Part shown: positions 48,082 through 59,013 of the stretch, piece after piece
How the letters are laid out: the number at the start of each line of letters is the position of its first letter
Numbering within the stretch: the first letter of the stretch is position 1
NCBI GenBank assembly: GCA_022457065.1
Contig: JAJGBQ010000001.1
Span: forward strand, 682,001-746,000
Source: Curvularia sp. ZM96
Lineage: Eukaryota > Ascomycota > Dothideomycetes > Pleosporales > Pleosporaceae
DNA length: 64,000 nt
Direction of reading: 5' to 3'
Notes under the pieces: model-generated
Seen by the model: the letters and a program-made list of their open reading frames with translations, nothing else
Told to the model about the DNA's origin: nothing
The model's database searches: none
Translations under genes and position numbers: made by a program

Positions 48082-48964
48082 ACACAGCAACATTCTTTTG
48101 GCCTCAGAAAAAGGTTTCAAGCCACATGCCTCCTAACTCTTGAGTTCTATTGTGGCAAACGAGGCGTCCTGGCGTCACTCTACACCTAGAACGTGCGCTC
48201 TCGAGATCTGGCTCGTTCCAGCCACTCAGCCTCACACTTTTGATGTTCGCATGGAGCGCTATGTAGTGGCACCTCAGAGCCGGGGTCTGCAGAATCGCGA
48301 AAAGATCAACGGTCTCCTAGGTTCCAGCTCTCACCAACATACGTTCATGCAAGCCATGTATGTAATAACGGAGTCTGACTCACTGCGGGTGTAGATCGAC
48401 TCGTGTCAAGATCGTGGCGTTCTGGTAGCACATGCGTAGAGATAGGCTTGAGTGGAGTCCCGAATGCCCGGATCATGGGAAACACACCAGGTCTACGCAC
48501 ACTTGCCAGGACCACGCAATGCTGACGGTGCTTCGATCTTCTTGGCGATATCGTTGTACAACAGCGCCATGACGCCAGACAGCGGTGGCACGCGCACAAT
48601 GCAATAGAAATGATTCAGATTTTCAATTGTACATAGAATATCTCCCTACTCATTGGTAGCACCATTTTGCTCCTTTGTGTGTTTTCGTTTGTTAACCAAT
48701 AAAGTGAGGCTTGACATTTGCAGCCATTCACCGCAGCATCGAATGGACGTCGGAAATGCCTGAGGCATCTTGGTACAGCAGGACATCGCCACTGTTTCTT
48801 GCTAAGGGATCGTAGTTAGCGTGTATGAATACATGTGGTATATTTTCCTTCCATAGTCTCTTCATATGATCAAGGCAAACTGATTTCTATTGCACTAAGA
48901 TCGCCGTGTTTTCTCATTTCTGTATCCCTTGTGACTTCAAAGACTGAAACGTTCATTTTTAGTT
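48082..48964. other. Intergenic between DSS1 and the second Zn2Cys6 gene
   Basis: About 0.9 kb, AT-rich on the right side. No supported ORF; it probably holds the DSS1 3' UTR and the promoter of the next gene. Confidence 0.55.
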
Positions 48965-51496
48965 ATGGCTGAGGCACCATTTGAGCAGCTACCGAATTTC
49001 CAGGATCAACTTTCTGCAACATCCACAGCCAGCCAGAAGAAACTACCATCGCAACCACAGCGCCAGCTCCTCTCTTGTACGAAGTGCAGAGAGCGGAAAG
49101 TGAAGGTAGGACCTCTCTGAGATCATCCCTGCACCCTCTTCTGCGAACGACATGCCTACTACGTTTTTTGTTCCTCAAGATATCTTACAGAAGCTGACAC
49201 AACACAGTGTGATCGCACAAAGCCATGTTCAGCATGTTGCGTCCGTGGTCTTCCTCGCGAATGCCACTTCATAGCGGAGGACGGAAACTACGCTCCCATC
49301 CAGCAAAGCTATGAGCTACGCAGGCTTCGCGCGGAGAATCTCCAACTCAAACAACGGTTTCGTGCCCTTGGTATACCCATCCACGACGAGGAACCTGAGC
49401 CGGCTGTACCCCTAGACTCACATGCAGGTAGCAGACTTAGTCCAGCGCGGAAACGGCGTGCTTCGAAGCACACCCGATTCCAAGAGTCTGGATGGCAGGA
49501 AAGCATTTACTTTGGCGCACCTGGATTGGCCACCGTGCTCAGTGATGTAGGTAGCATCTATACTCCGCCCAGCATTAACTGACTTCCACCGAGTTCGCTT
49601 CTGTCAGCATCAACAACTTCGAGACATTGACGCACATCATACCTCGCTCTGTCGATTTATTCACATCAGAGATCGCCCCTGCATACGCATTCGCCACCAT
49701 CTTCAGCGCCTCCCCTGACGAATGTATCCCGCAACTTCTAAGCTGTCTGCCTGCGAGGCCTGACATACAAGACTACTTAGACGCATTCGGACACCGTGTA
49801 AGCATCGACATGGCTGCAGAAGTATCAAGAGTGGAAATCGAGCGCTTTCTGTCCGACACCAGAGGCAACTCGCAATCGTGTCCGAGTATGCTCGCACTGC
49901 TCTTCGCCATTCTCGCACTGGGCGCACAGCAGTCCATCTGGAACAAGAACGCTGGGTGCGATAGAGAGAAGAAGGAAGCCGAGACGCAGAGAGGCAATGT
50001 ATACAGTACGTTGACTCAAGGCTGTATCTACGAAGCTAACATGCATACAAGTTACTGCTGCAATGCAGGCGTTGCGATTAGATTCTTTCCTGCACAAACC
50101 CTCGCTCATGGCGATCCAAACACTCATCTTGACCGGAAAATATCTATCCGACAGCGGGAGATTCCTAGATGCTTTCGCTTTATTCGGGACTACGATCAGA
50201 CTGGCTCATTCTATCGGGCTCCATTGCCACCCAAGATACCTCAAGCCCCCACCTCCTACACAAATGGAGGTTGTAACGCGACAGAAGATCTGGTGGCACA
50301 TGCTACGGATTGACGAGGAGTATTCGATGACTTTTGGGCGGCCACTGGGTATTAGCAGCATTGGGACTTGCTGTCCGCCGCATGAACTCTCTACGGATAT
50401 GAATGTCCTGAGGTTTAGGGAGTTTATGGTGAGGTTTACGGTGTTGGCGAGGCAGATTCTAGGTTATGGGAGGTTGGTGGATGAAAGGATTGATGAGTTT
50501 ACGGATGCTATCAGGGCGTTGCTGGAGACAGTACCGGAAACGCTACAGTTTGATGACGCGTGGAAGGGTGAAGGCAATACGGCGTCGCATGAGCTTTGGT
50601 CATTGAGGTTGATGGCTGCTGGTACGTTGACATCTTTCACAATCGTGCCAGACTTTGCATATACTCTTCTTTTCACAACGTAGGTGAAGATTGGTACATT
50701 TTCGCAGCAGCTCCTCTGCTCAAATGACTTCTTCCACCACTGGTGACGAGAAAGGAACCCTTCGGATTGTCACCCAAATCACTTATACAACCTAGTTTAC
50801 CACTGCAAGGCTCACACCTATCTCATCCTTCTCAACCGACAGCGATCACAAGATGAACCCCGTTTCGATCCACATATCAGCAAAAAGGCAATGTTTCCAC
50901 AGAATTCAACCCGATCTTCTCCCAGCAATTCACCGTCGACACCGTCAACCCGACCCTACCTTCGAGGCCGTGCCGTCGTGTTGGCATCATCCCAACACAT
51001 ACTCTCCCTATTCTCCTTCTTACACCAGACCAACCCCTCCATTCTCATCGACTGGTCCCTAACTCAGCAAGCCTTCAACAGCAGCATGCTCCTCCTCTTC
51101 GACGCCATAGAGCACCAGCACATCACACCGGGTGCTCTCCTCGCCGAACAAAGCCTCCAAACATTCCGCGCCCTGGAATCAAATACCGCACACAAACTCG
51201 CGCGCTACGCAGTTGACAAAATAACTCGATGCTTACACACTCTGCGTACCATTGTTGCGCAATCGTCCCACACCACCGACAGGCACCACGAGCAGCTGCC
51301 ACACCGTACCGATCTACAGGAAATCCGGTACAATGGCGCGATGGCGCAGGGTCTGGCCGAAGTGGAGAACGTCATGGGTTACACGGGAATGCAGCTCCTG
51401 GGCGACTGTGGCTTGCAGGTGTCGGCGCAGGAGGCTTTTGCGCCCATCAGCTGGGGTGCGCCGGGGTCATCGGGGGAGCTGGAGAAGGGGGGCTGA
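48965..51496 (+). CDS. Zn2Cys6 transcription factor
   Basis: Five exons (48965-49105, 49208-49546, 49594-50005, 50052-50621, 50796-51496) give 720 residues. The zinc cluster CTKCRERKVKC plus DRTKPCSACCVRG is assembled across the first intron, starting at residue 38; the last cysteine lies in PRECHF. A short coiled coil (LRRLRAENLQLKQRF) follows. The regulatory domain shows the usual order: ALLFAILALGAQ, AMQALRLDSFLHKPSLMAIQ, IGLHCHPRYL, RQKIWWHMLRIDEEYSMTFGRP, and AHTYLILLNRQRS near the last junction. The fourth intron is 174 nt and has several possible acceptors; the one at 50795 keeps the frame. The final 230 residues are poorly conserved in style. Target genes are unknown; no biosynthetic cluster surrounds it. 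Confidence 0.85.
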
Positions 51497-53794
51497 AGAT
51501 GACTAGTGCGTGCCGTGGGGGGTTTGGAGGCGTTTGGTTCACGGTAAGCTGCGCAATCGGATGACGAGGGCGCGCAGCTGGTAGTAATACTAAGTAGTTT
51601 GTTTTTAGGTGTAGTGAGGAATTACCTAGTCAAAGCAGCGGGTGTCAACTAGAACACTGCCTTTTCATCGTACTACCATTGCGCTTGGGTGGAAAATGTA
51701 CGTGGGAGTTATTGTAGAAATGTTTAAATAGCTCTTCATCTTTAACAGATTTTACCAAGGTGTTTTTTTAGCGATTTTGCTGTTCTGTATGGGCGCGCAG
51801 CTAGCTTTGGAGAGTGGGCGCGCGGACCAGAAGACCTATTCCTTGCTAGAAATGAGCTCCTTCATCGAGGGTTGCACGGCTTTAGCCTTCGTTAAGATCT
51901 TCCGAAGCATTCGTAAATAGCACATGCAAGGTCTGAGCTAGACGAGCTTGAAGGGCTGCTCGATCCTGAGACTTGGATGCACTAAGTGCCATTGAGCCGC
52001 TGCAAAGAAGATGTAGTGTGCTGCAACTTTGTTTTTCCTTCAATGTTCAAGAGCGGCTAAGCATCAGCTACATGCTTTCGTAGTCCACTTCCGATCGCTC
52101 ATCCTGCCAGGACTTTTGCATTTTTGGCCCGCGATTCAGTCATGGGCGTTTCAACCGTCCTGATCAATATGCTACAATCCCTCAAGCTCTTCGTTTCGCT
52201 GAACTCGACCAGCGGACGCTCCTCTCCAGATTTCTCGCATACGGCATCTGCCGCATCCCATACAGGCATATTTTTCTCTAGCGTGTTGCACAGTAGTGAT
52301 ATTTCCCGCAAATCCTGTAGTACATCGGGTCGGTTCGTGCGGAGGGAAATCTATAGTTCTCAAGTTAGTGGTGGATCCCTTTTGAGCCGAGAGGTTGCAT
52401 AAACGTGCTTTATCGATAGTTAGGTCGAGGAGGAGGTGGAGGTCGTCTTTCGGTACGACTTCGAGTCCAGGGCTAGATTCAGCGCTTTGAGATGAAAGAG
52501 ACTTCATGTCGGGTATACTTGCGTCAGCCTCCGGCCGTCATTTGAGTTTGGACATGTAGTCATGAGGCGAGACAAAGTGTTATATTATCAGGCAATAAGA
52601 ATATGGCTGCACGCCCATGTTGGAAGATATAGTATCCGGACTATGGAAATTTACCGCTATCAATACATATTCCGTGACATTGATTAGATTTGCGTATGTA
52701 GTGTGGTATGATGGTGTGATGGAATGATGATACGCCAGCTCAGGGATCGTATGTACACGCTGTTTTTAGAGCACTAGTTGACTAATTACGTAGCTGAAAT
52801 CATAACTGCCAACCAGAATGCTACAATCTTTGTTACTCATCGCTGATCTCAAAGTTAATAAGTTTAGTCATCGTCATGTTTGCTCCTTATTGGCCAAATA
52901 TGAATCCGTTTCACAGAAGCGATTCACGCTGACCAAAATTGCATCCAGATACGCTACTAATATATCAGGAGCTGAAGACTTAGGGAATGGTTGAAAGCTA
53001 AAGAAGCAAAAGGCCCTTGACCTGCATAAGGGGCGAAGTGTTCATATTACTCTGCGCTACTGACATGTTCTCTTGTATTCTCCATTGCAGCAACCGCTCC
53101 AATGATCTCAGTCACAGTGTGCGCTGCATCATGCTTCTTACTGCCGAAGGTCTCTTGGGATAGCAAGTAGGCATCAAAACCTCTTCTGCAGGTCGTCTCG
53201 TGTCTTCCGGGGGTATGTGGTCTTTCAAACATTTCAGGTCGACTTGAAGCACATGTGAATCCCGACAACGATGGTGGTGGTTGCATTTGTTATACTAATC
53301 TAAGACCACGACGTTGTCCTCGTTTTCGTAATGCTTGTCGAGCTCTTCTCGTCGAAAGAACTCCATGGTGCCATCTGCGACTGAGGCGCCAATGCTAGCG
53401 TAGAAAACGTTGTTGTTTTTTTGGCACGACTTTCTTTTCCTTCATCGCTGCTTCGGTTGTTTACTATGCCGAAAGATGAAATACTCTTTCGCGTTCAGCA
53501 GGTGTTGGTCATGTATGCCCTCCAGGAAACAAACCGACAAAACATCACTGCTCTAGGAGGAAGTGGGCTGCAAAGGATTGTCCAACGAACATTGGAGCGC
53601 TTACTAGCAAAGCAGAACCTGTGTTCCTCTTGGGAAAGTTGAGATATTGATAGATTTCCAAGTATTCTTCGATCTGAATAAGCATCGACATATCATACAT
53701 ATGAAGCGAAGAATCTGGACTATTTGCAGCTATGAGCCTGTACCTTGTCTCCTTATGAACATGGTTTCTCTAAGAATGTTTTTCATTATACATT
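51497..53794. other. Gene-poor stretch
   Basis: About 2.3 kb without a firm gene. Possible coding remains on the minus strand are at 52099-52507 (listed separately) and near 53305-53420, where one frame reads FYASIGASVADGTMEFFRRE and stops at 53305. Neither shows a known family. AT-rich sections occur around 52560-52960. Confidence 0.45.
52099..52507 (-). CDS. Possible small hypothetical gene or gene relic
   Basis: From the ATG at 52507 the first exon would read MKSLSSQSAESSPGLEVV and continue to about 52400. A different frame from about 52350 to 52099 reads NRPDVLQDLREISLLCNTLE and then ordinary charged sequence to a TGA stop. A CTATAG acceptor before the second part is convincing, but no good donor gives the matching phase. 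Either a donor is non-standard, a real exon is missing from this model, or the gene is broken. No family is recognised. Confidence 0.22.
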
Positions 53795-54384
53795 TCATTT
53801 TTTCTGTTCAGTGTCCAAAATTTCGCTGTGACACAAAGGACAGACACTGTGTCCTGCAAACCAACGATCAAAGCATTGCGTGTGATACACATGTCTGCAG
53901 CGCAGTACTCGTACATCGTCTTCATCTAAAAGCAGCTCCAGGCAAATGACACTACAGACTGGTCAGCCAAATCATCGAGTGCAACAGCCTCTTACCATAT
54001 AGGCGGATCCTCGACATCTCCGTTTCGAGTAGACGCGAGATGATCATCTACCTTACACCATTTGCGAAAGGATTTTGCCGGCGCAGCGGATTGTAACGAT
54101 TCCCAGCGTTTGGACTCATTTGATTGATCTCTACTTGTAAAAAACTTAGAGCATCCCAGTACTCTAAAAATTGTTTTCTCAGCGAACATTCGCCGGAAAG
54201 TAGCAGGACTATTTGCTGCAGGAGATATAACGTGGATCAGGACCTACCCTAGTACCATGAGGAGTAGCATTGAAAAGCACAATACCCCAACGATGATTCC
54301 TGCCCTGTGCTTAGATGCTTCGTCCGCGTTAGGCTGGGTAGTTGACTCTTGCAATTCGATGAAATCTCTTTGAATTCTAATCAT
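53795..54384 (-). CDS. Small single-pass RING-H2 finger protein
   Basis: Three exons on the minus strand (54384-54248, 54208-53996, 53951-53795) give 168 residues. Residues 29-45 (GIIVGVLCFSMLLLMVL) form one membrane segment. The RING-H2 finger is at the C-terminus and is assembled across the second splice site: CVIC, then CRHVYHTQC and CPLC, the C3H2C3 spacing, with Phe-Asp-Arg-Trp between. Such proteins are E3 ubiquitin ligases anchored in Golgi, vacuolar or plasma membranes. The second intron (44 nt) has a GTAAGA donor and TAG acceptor. The first is only 39 nt, because the nearer CAG acceptor would bring in a stop, so the first junction is the weak part of the model. The finger itself is certain. 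Confidence 0.75.
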
Positions 54385-54969
54385 TGTAAAGAGGTCCAGT
54401 TAACTTTACTGGATGTCGTGTTGTACAAACCACTAGTTCACTGCATACCTATTGAATCGCTTCAATAGCGTTGTCAGAGTTTGCTCGCTGGAATACCCGC
54501 CACCTTCCGGTCAGACCACTCTTCTATTCACATGTCTAAAACGTACCAAAGCCACGTTTCTTGGTATACGTACACGATTTGTCACTAAGGTACTTACATA
54601 TGAATTCGCTACATGACAGCGCTGTATCCCTACGATCAAAAAGCAACGATTTCGCACCCATCTTTGGCATGAGGGCCTGGGTTCAAAATCGATGATATGG
54701 GCCGAGCGCATGTTCTCAAACGATGCTGTTCAACGGAGAGAGCTCAAATCGATCTACGTCTGCATGAAATATATCACTTTTCATGTTGTCAATGGTGCTG
54801 TCTCTCGAACAATGGTGTACGGTATACTATGATCATGCCACCACGGCACCACGTGATGAGCTGAGCTGAGCTGCATTCACTTCGCGTGATACGGATTTCC
54901 GCCAATGCGATTTGATGTGCGTTCCCACAAGCAAATGATCAGCTCTGATGCAGCCGCTATTTAGCGGCC
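54385..54969. other. Intergenic, divergent starts
   Basis: Between the RING gene and the next plus-strand gene. Overlapping GAGCT units (TGAGCTGAGCTGAGCTG) lie at about 54857-54873. No gene is seen. Confidence 0.5.
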
Positions 54970-55644
54970 ATGTCATTTAAGTACGGTCTGAAAGTCCAAC
55001 ACATACCAAAGCTCGCCACCATACCTCAGCGCATAGCCATGTCAACCACGGAGAATCTATTCATTGTCAAGAAGACTACGATCAACCCCAATAGCGCAGG
55101 AGAGCCGGCATTCGGGGTCACTCTGCACAAAGCATACGCAAGCTTGCCTCTTGCCAAACAAGCAGCCAAGGTATTGTTGCAAGAGCAGGGGTACGACACA
55201 GAATTCTTCGCAGGCTATCACGTGAAGGACGAGTCATCCAATTGGAAATATGGCGACGGCGTTCTTGTCTATGCAGAAGCATCACCGGGTGAAATTATCA
55301 AGGTCGAAATCGACACTGTAAACAACTCCGAGCACCTGCTTGCGGATTCAGCTGGAGAGATTCAACCACCACTTTACCATGTCCTCCAGACGGTGGTTCG
55401 GTATGACAAAGATCGATCCGGTTCAGAGCGCTACTCGGTAGTCGAAGGGACGTATGGCGACCGTGACAAAGCTCGGAAGAAAGCTGGAGAGATTCTTCTG
55501 GACGAAAATGTACAGAAAGAGGACTTTGCAGAGTATGATGAGTATAATGAGGACTTGGAAGGGGTATTTGGACCAGACTGCGTTGTGCATGCTGTGAAGG
55601 AAGGTGGCGAGAATATTCTGGTGAGCGTGGTGGCGAGCGTTTGA
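54970..55644 (+). CDS. Hypothetical protein with two similar halves
   Basis: One exon, 224 residues from the first ATG; a second in-frame ATG at 55039 (MSTTENLFIVKK) starts directly at the conserved part and may be the real start, giving 201 residues. Two parts of about 95 residues have the same plan: a strand (LFIVKKT and LYHVLQTVV), a helix of repeated Ala/Lys residues (AKQAAKVLLQEQGYD and ARKKAGEILLDENVQ), an acidic aromatic segment (FFAGYHVKDE and FAEYDEYNED), and a closing strand (GVLVYAEASPGE and CVVHAVKEGGEN). No signal peptide, membrane segment or catalytic motif is visible. I do not know a named family. Confidence 0.65.
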   Translation: MSFKYGLKVQHIPKLATIPQRIAMSTTENLFIVKKTTINPNSAGEPAFGVTLHKAYASLPLAKQAAKVLLQEQGYDTEFFAGYHVKDESSNWKYGDGVLVYAEASPGEIIKVEIDTVNNSEHLLADSAGEIQPPLYHVLQTVVRYDKDRSGSERYSVVEGTYGDRDKARKKAGEILLDENVQKEDFAEYDEYNEDLEGVFGPDCVVHAVKEGGENILVSVVASV

Positions 55645-56099
55645 GTTTGACGTGCAAGATTCGTGTTCATTATTTTAGGTATTTTTTTCATGTAAGTTTT
55701 CGAGTTAATGGCAAATGTCTTCTCGCAACACAATCAATGAAAACTTGAGCGAATACTTCTTAATGAATAAATGAGATTCAAGGCTTCTAGCTAATTACAG
55801 CGAACACCTCAGCTCGTTGCCTGCTCCAGGTGCTCTGGCCACATCGAACACCAGTCCAGATATCCCACCGCAGCTTCATAACCTTGCAATCGTGCAGCTC
55901 TTTTGCTTAGTCGATCTGTTAAACTCTTCATCTTCTCTTCTATCCAAGATCGGAGTTGCGATGAATCGTATGCAAGTCTTGAACTCTACATTATGTTGAC
56001 GTGTATACAGCATGTAGTAATAAAAGAAATCCAAGTTCCTAATGTGAAGAGTGAATTTTGTAATATACATACATCCTGAGCCCATACAGCATCTTAGCA
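55645..56099. other. Intergenic between convergent genes
   Basis: AT-rich 3' flanks with AATAAA-like signals (AATGAATAAATGAG near 55760). No gene is seen. Confidence 0.55.
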
Positions 56100-56705
56100 T
56101 CAAGCACGGTGCGCCCGAATGAACTCCACCTGTTCCCCGCACTGAATAGTAATCTTTCTCGTCTCGAAGACTTTGGTAATCTCCTTGGACACATTGATAC
56201 GGAGAAGTCCTTGATAGAGCTTGACAAGAATGTCATCGGCCTTAACAGAGGAAGGGAAATCGAACGTGGGCACAAATGTTCCGATCAAACGCTCGCTGAG
56301 CCAATCTTTTGGCTCTTCGGCTTTTGGTGGTACTTTGTTCGCCGACGACTCAGTTGTATCTTGTTGGTCATCTAGTAGGACTCCGTTTGAGTCATTCGCT
56401 GGCCATTCTGCTCTTAGGTCGGGTTTCTCGATGTGGCCGGTAACCCGCAATCGATGTTGATTGATCCAATCTATTTAGATGGCTTCGGGGCCAACAATAC
56501 CGGGAAATTCGCCTTCGAGACAGTACGAAGTAGACGTTTCGCGCACGTCAAAGTTTGGGCAAAGTTCATGCTTATCCCGTAGTGTGTTGAAAAATAATAA
56601 AGGGGCCTGATGAAAGAAGCCATTATGGTGTCCGTGGCCTCTAGAATGGCTTGCATGTGCCACGATAGGATGGTCATGCTGATAGAGGTTGGCAAATTGC
56701 AACAT
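56100..56705 (-). pseudogene. HSP20 small heat shock protein gene with an in-frame stop
   Basis: One continuous frame of 202 codons on the minus strand, broken once by TAA at 56477-56475. The N-terminal part has a His-rich leader (HSRGHGHHNGFFHQAP) and the start of the alpha-crystallin domain, YCLEGEFPGIVGPEAI. Directly after the stop the same frame goes on with IDWINQHRLRVTGHIEK, the expected next strand, then VPTFDFPSSVKADDILVKLY, LLRINVSKE and KITIQ. No residues are missing, so this looks like a point change in one codon. A CAA to TAA change would suffice and is the type made by repeat-induced point mutation. No intron with normal borders removes the stop. The product would be 76 residues without most of the chaperone domain. 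A sequencing error is the main alternative. Confidence 0.75.
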
Positions 56706-58173
56706 GATGTGTGTCTCAAGCTCTAAGGTGGAGAGTGTGTCTTTTGTTGAACCTTAAAGCTTTCACATCGTATGAGGATGGCAATACATGTTGAACCAAT
56801 TCCAAAGTAAAAGAACACAAGGTATTCTCACCATCATTTGCAACTCCTAGGATCACACGATGCAGTATATCTATGCCAGTGGGTACACATCAGTAAACTT
56901 ATTTAGAGCCTTACTGAAGCGGGTTGAAATTAGGTGAAAGGTCGTGAGATGTCTTGATGATAAATGCTGACATCACCCATGACTGGGGATAGTATGCAGC
57001 CTCTCCTCACTTAATTCCGGCTGACATCGGATACTGCAGGATCTCAATTGGAAATCGATTCTATCATACGATCATTTCATGGGACCACCTTCCCCACCAT
57101 CACGCTAGAGAGTGTGTCCAGTTTGTATACAGGCTTAGACATATCGTCGTCTTTTCCTATTTACAGACTTAAAAGACTCCCAACAGCACTGCGTATCCAC
57201 GCTCTATGCTTGCTCGATGAGAAAAATGACTCTTATTACTTTTTTCAACTTGGACGAAGGTATATATTTCTTATTCATTCAAAGAGACGTGCCTTCGAGT
57301 AGATGTTATCACTAGGTTAGCAAACGTGTATGAGACACCCACCGTGGGTATAGGGTAGGGCTGGGTTGCTTAGTCATTCAACCCAGCCCTACCCCAGCCC
57401 TACCCCGACCCATTTGCCAGCCTAGTCATCACCACACTAAGCAAGAAGACCATCGCCATTTGACACAGATCCCGCGAGAAAGTCGATTCAATACCAGGTG
57501 GAGTTTGGAATCACCCCAGCTGCCTCTCCAATGGATTAGATCAAGGGCCATAGACCGGTGCAAGCGGATTCTGCTTGCGATTATTCTCATGAACTACGGC
57601 TCCCCACGCGGCTGTCCCATCTGTATTTGCTCGCACATAATGGAGCATCTAATGCAGCTAATGAAGATCGTCAGGGCTCTCAAGTGCAAAGTACCCATTC
57701 GCTTCTCACTCGCTTTCTTCCTATCCTCAGAGTATCGATATTGCGTACGTCCAAAGTATTGTTGAGGTAAACAAAATCGGCTTTCGAGGAGAAATCACAA
57801 GTTTGCAATCAAGAATCAGTGCCGGCCACAAAGTTGTCGTGAACCAATCAGCCTGGAGTTTCATTTTGTTGCGTTGGGAGGGTACCACGCATCAAATTTG
57901 GTCAATCTTCGTACTTTGCAATCGAACCACATGAGCCATATATCACAGCAAATTTCGCAGAGCATAATGGATTTAGTTCAACCGAACTTACAAATACTGA
58001 ACCGAACTGCGTTTCAAATAGGATTAGAGCTGATGGATTTGATGTAGATTTACATTCTCGAAGGTTTTTCCGCTGCTGTTTCTTCCTATGCTAAGCCTCT
58101 TAGTCTGCAGAGGAAGAAGTGAACATTCTAATTACAAATCCATTAGTGCTTTGACGTCGCCTAATATCCGCCC
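56706..58173. other. Gene-free stretch with an inverted repeat
   Basis: About 1.5 kb between the HSP20 relic and the bHLH gene. ORFs at plus 57048-57302 and 57460-57765 lack motifs. The notable item is the inverted repeat at 57353-57394. Confidence 0.5.
57353..57394. repeat. Perfect 15-bp inverted repeat with adjoining direct repeat
   Basis: GGGTAGGGCTGGGTT at 57353-57367 is followed after 12 nt by its exact reverse complement at 57380-57394. Beyond the right arm the unit CCAGCCCTACCCC continues as a second direct copy to about 57407. The units resemble variant CCCTA-type repeats but do not form a telomere array. It could form a strong hairpin in DNA or RNA, or be the end of a small mobile element. 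Confidence 0.75.
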
Positions 58174-59013
58174 TCAAGTGGAACATGCATTCTCGCTTAT
58201 GCAAGAGCTGCAGTTCTTCAATCCTTCCAAGAGGAAGCGTGCCTTGTCACGTTCCTTTTCGAGCCTGTGGATATATTCGATGGCGCTATCAATAACGACA
58301 GCTTTGCTCGGCCGTGCGGTGCCAATGATTGCATCCGATAGTTGGGCAAGCGAAGGCACTGCGCATTGGAGTTTTCGAAATGATGCGTTGAGGCCTTCGC
58401 GGTATTTTCTTTCAACCTCGTTGTGAGGGATTCTTCTCACACCGTCTGAATGGCGTCGTGCAATTGGACTGAAGGTCTCGGGTGATGAGGAATCCTTCCG
58501 TGGTCGACCACGCTTGCGGGACGCGTTCGGTGCTGAAGCTAGCCCCCTCTTAACCTGCCGAATTTGACGTGACGTACCCGAGGAAGTTGGCGAAGCAATT
58601 TTGTTCTCAGACATCCAGATCAGTGAACTTTCGCTACTAGTGACGATGATTGGTGACTCGTCATTTGAAAGAGCCGTCAAACTAAGGGATTCTGCTGGCG
58701 CCGTGAAATTCGTCTGCCTGGCCGTAGGAGAGAGGCTGAGCCGGCTTTGGCTTTCCATGGACGATTCTGAAGCAAAGAACAGATTCGAATCCGTGAAATT
58801 GCACGATACGGGTAGGTTGTTCGCAAACCAAAGCGATGATGTGCCTGATGGTGCCTGATACGACGTGTTTTCGACGGTGAACCAGTCTTGAGTGGAGCAG
58901 AGATCTTGTGAGAATTCCTGCTCACCTGGATCCACGTAACCCATAGTCATTTCGGTGAGTGCCTGGGGAGCACGGTCCGGTCTCGAAAGAGATGATTGTG
59001 TCAGAAGTTCCAT
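58174..59013 (-). CDS. SREBP-type bHLH transcription factor without membrane segments
   Basis: One exon, 279 residues. The bHLH domain is at about residues 192-260: basic region HNEVERKYREGLN, a first helix ending in CAVPSL, a loop, then PSKAVVIDSAIEYIHRLEKE. The His-Glu-Tyr-Arg arrangement of the basic region is that of SREBP proteins, where Tyr replaces the usual Arg and allows binding to both E-boxes and sterol-regulatory elements. An AT-hook-like RKRGRPRKD lies before it at about 165. The N-terminal 150 residues are Ser/Thr-rich and acidic, probably for activation. Unlike sterol-sensing SREBPs there are no membrane helices; the protein ends 20 residues after the leucine-rich segment. It is therefore likely a constitutively nuclear regulator. 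Confidence 0.87.
   Translation of the reverse strand: MELLTQSSLSRPDRAPQALTEMTMGYVDPGEQEFSQDLCSTQDWFTVENTSYQAPSGTSSLWFANNLPVSCNFTDSNLFFASESSMESQSRLSLSPTARQTNFTAPAESLSLTALSNDESPIIVTSSESSLIWMSENKIASPTSSGTSRQIRQVKRGLASAPNASRKRGRPRKDSSSPETFSPIARRHSDGVRRIPHNEVERKYREGLNASFRKLQCAVPSLAQLSDAIIGTARPSKAVVIDSAIEYIHRLEKERDKARFLLEGLKNCSSCISENACST

Noticed and set aside
53047..53286. 79-codon minus-strand ORF (MQPPPSLSGF)
   Set aside because: No motif. A nearby frame ending at 53305 reads more like protein but cannot be joined to it with standard splice sites.
56475..56530. Intron that would remove the HSP20 stop
   Set aside because: The only GT...AG pairs would be about 30 nt long or would delete the conserved LEGEFPG segment, so a real nonsense codon is the simpler reading.
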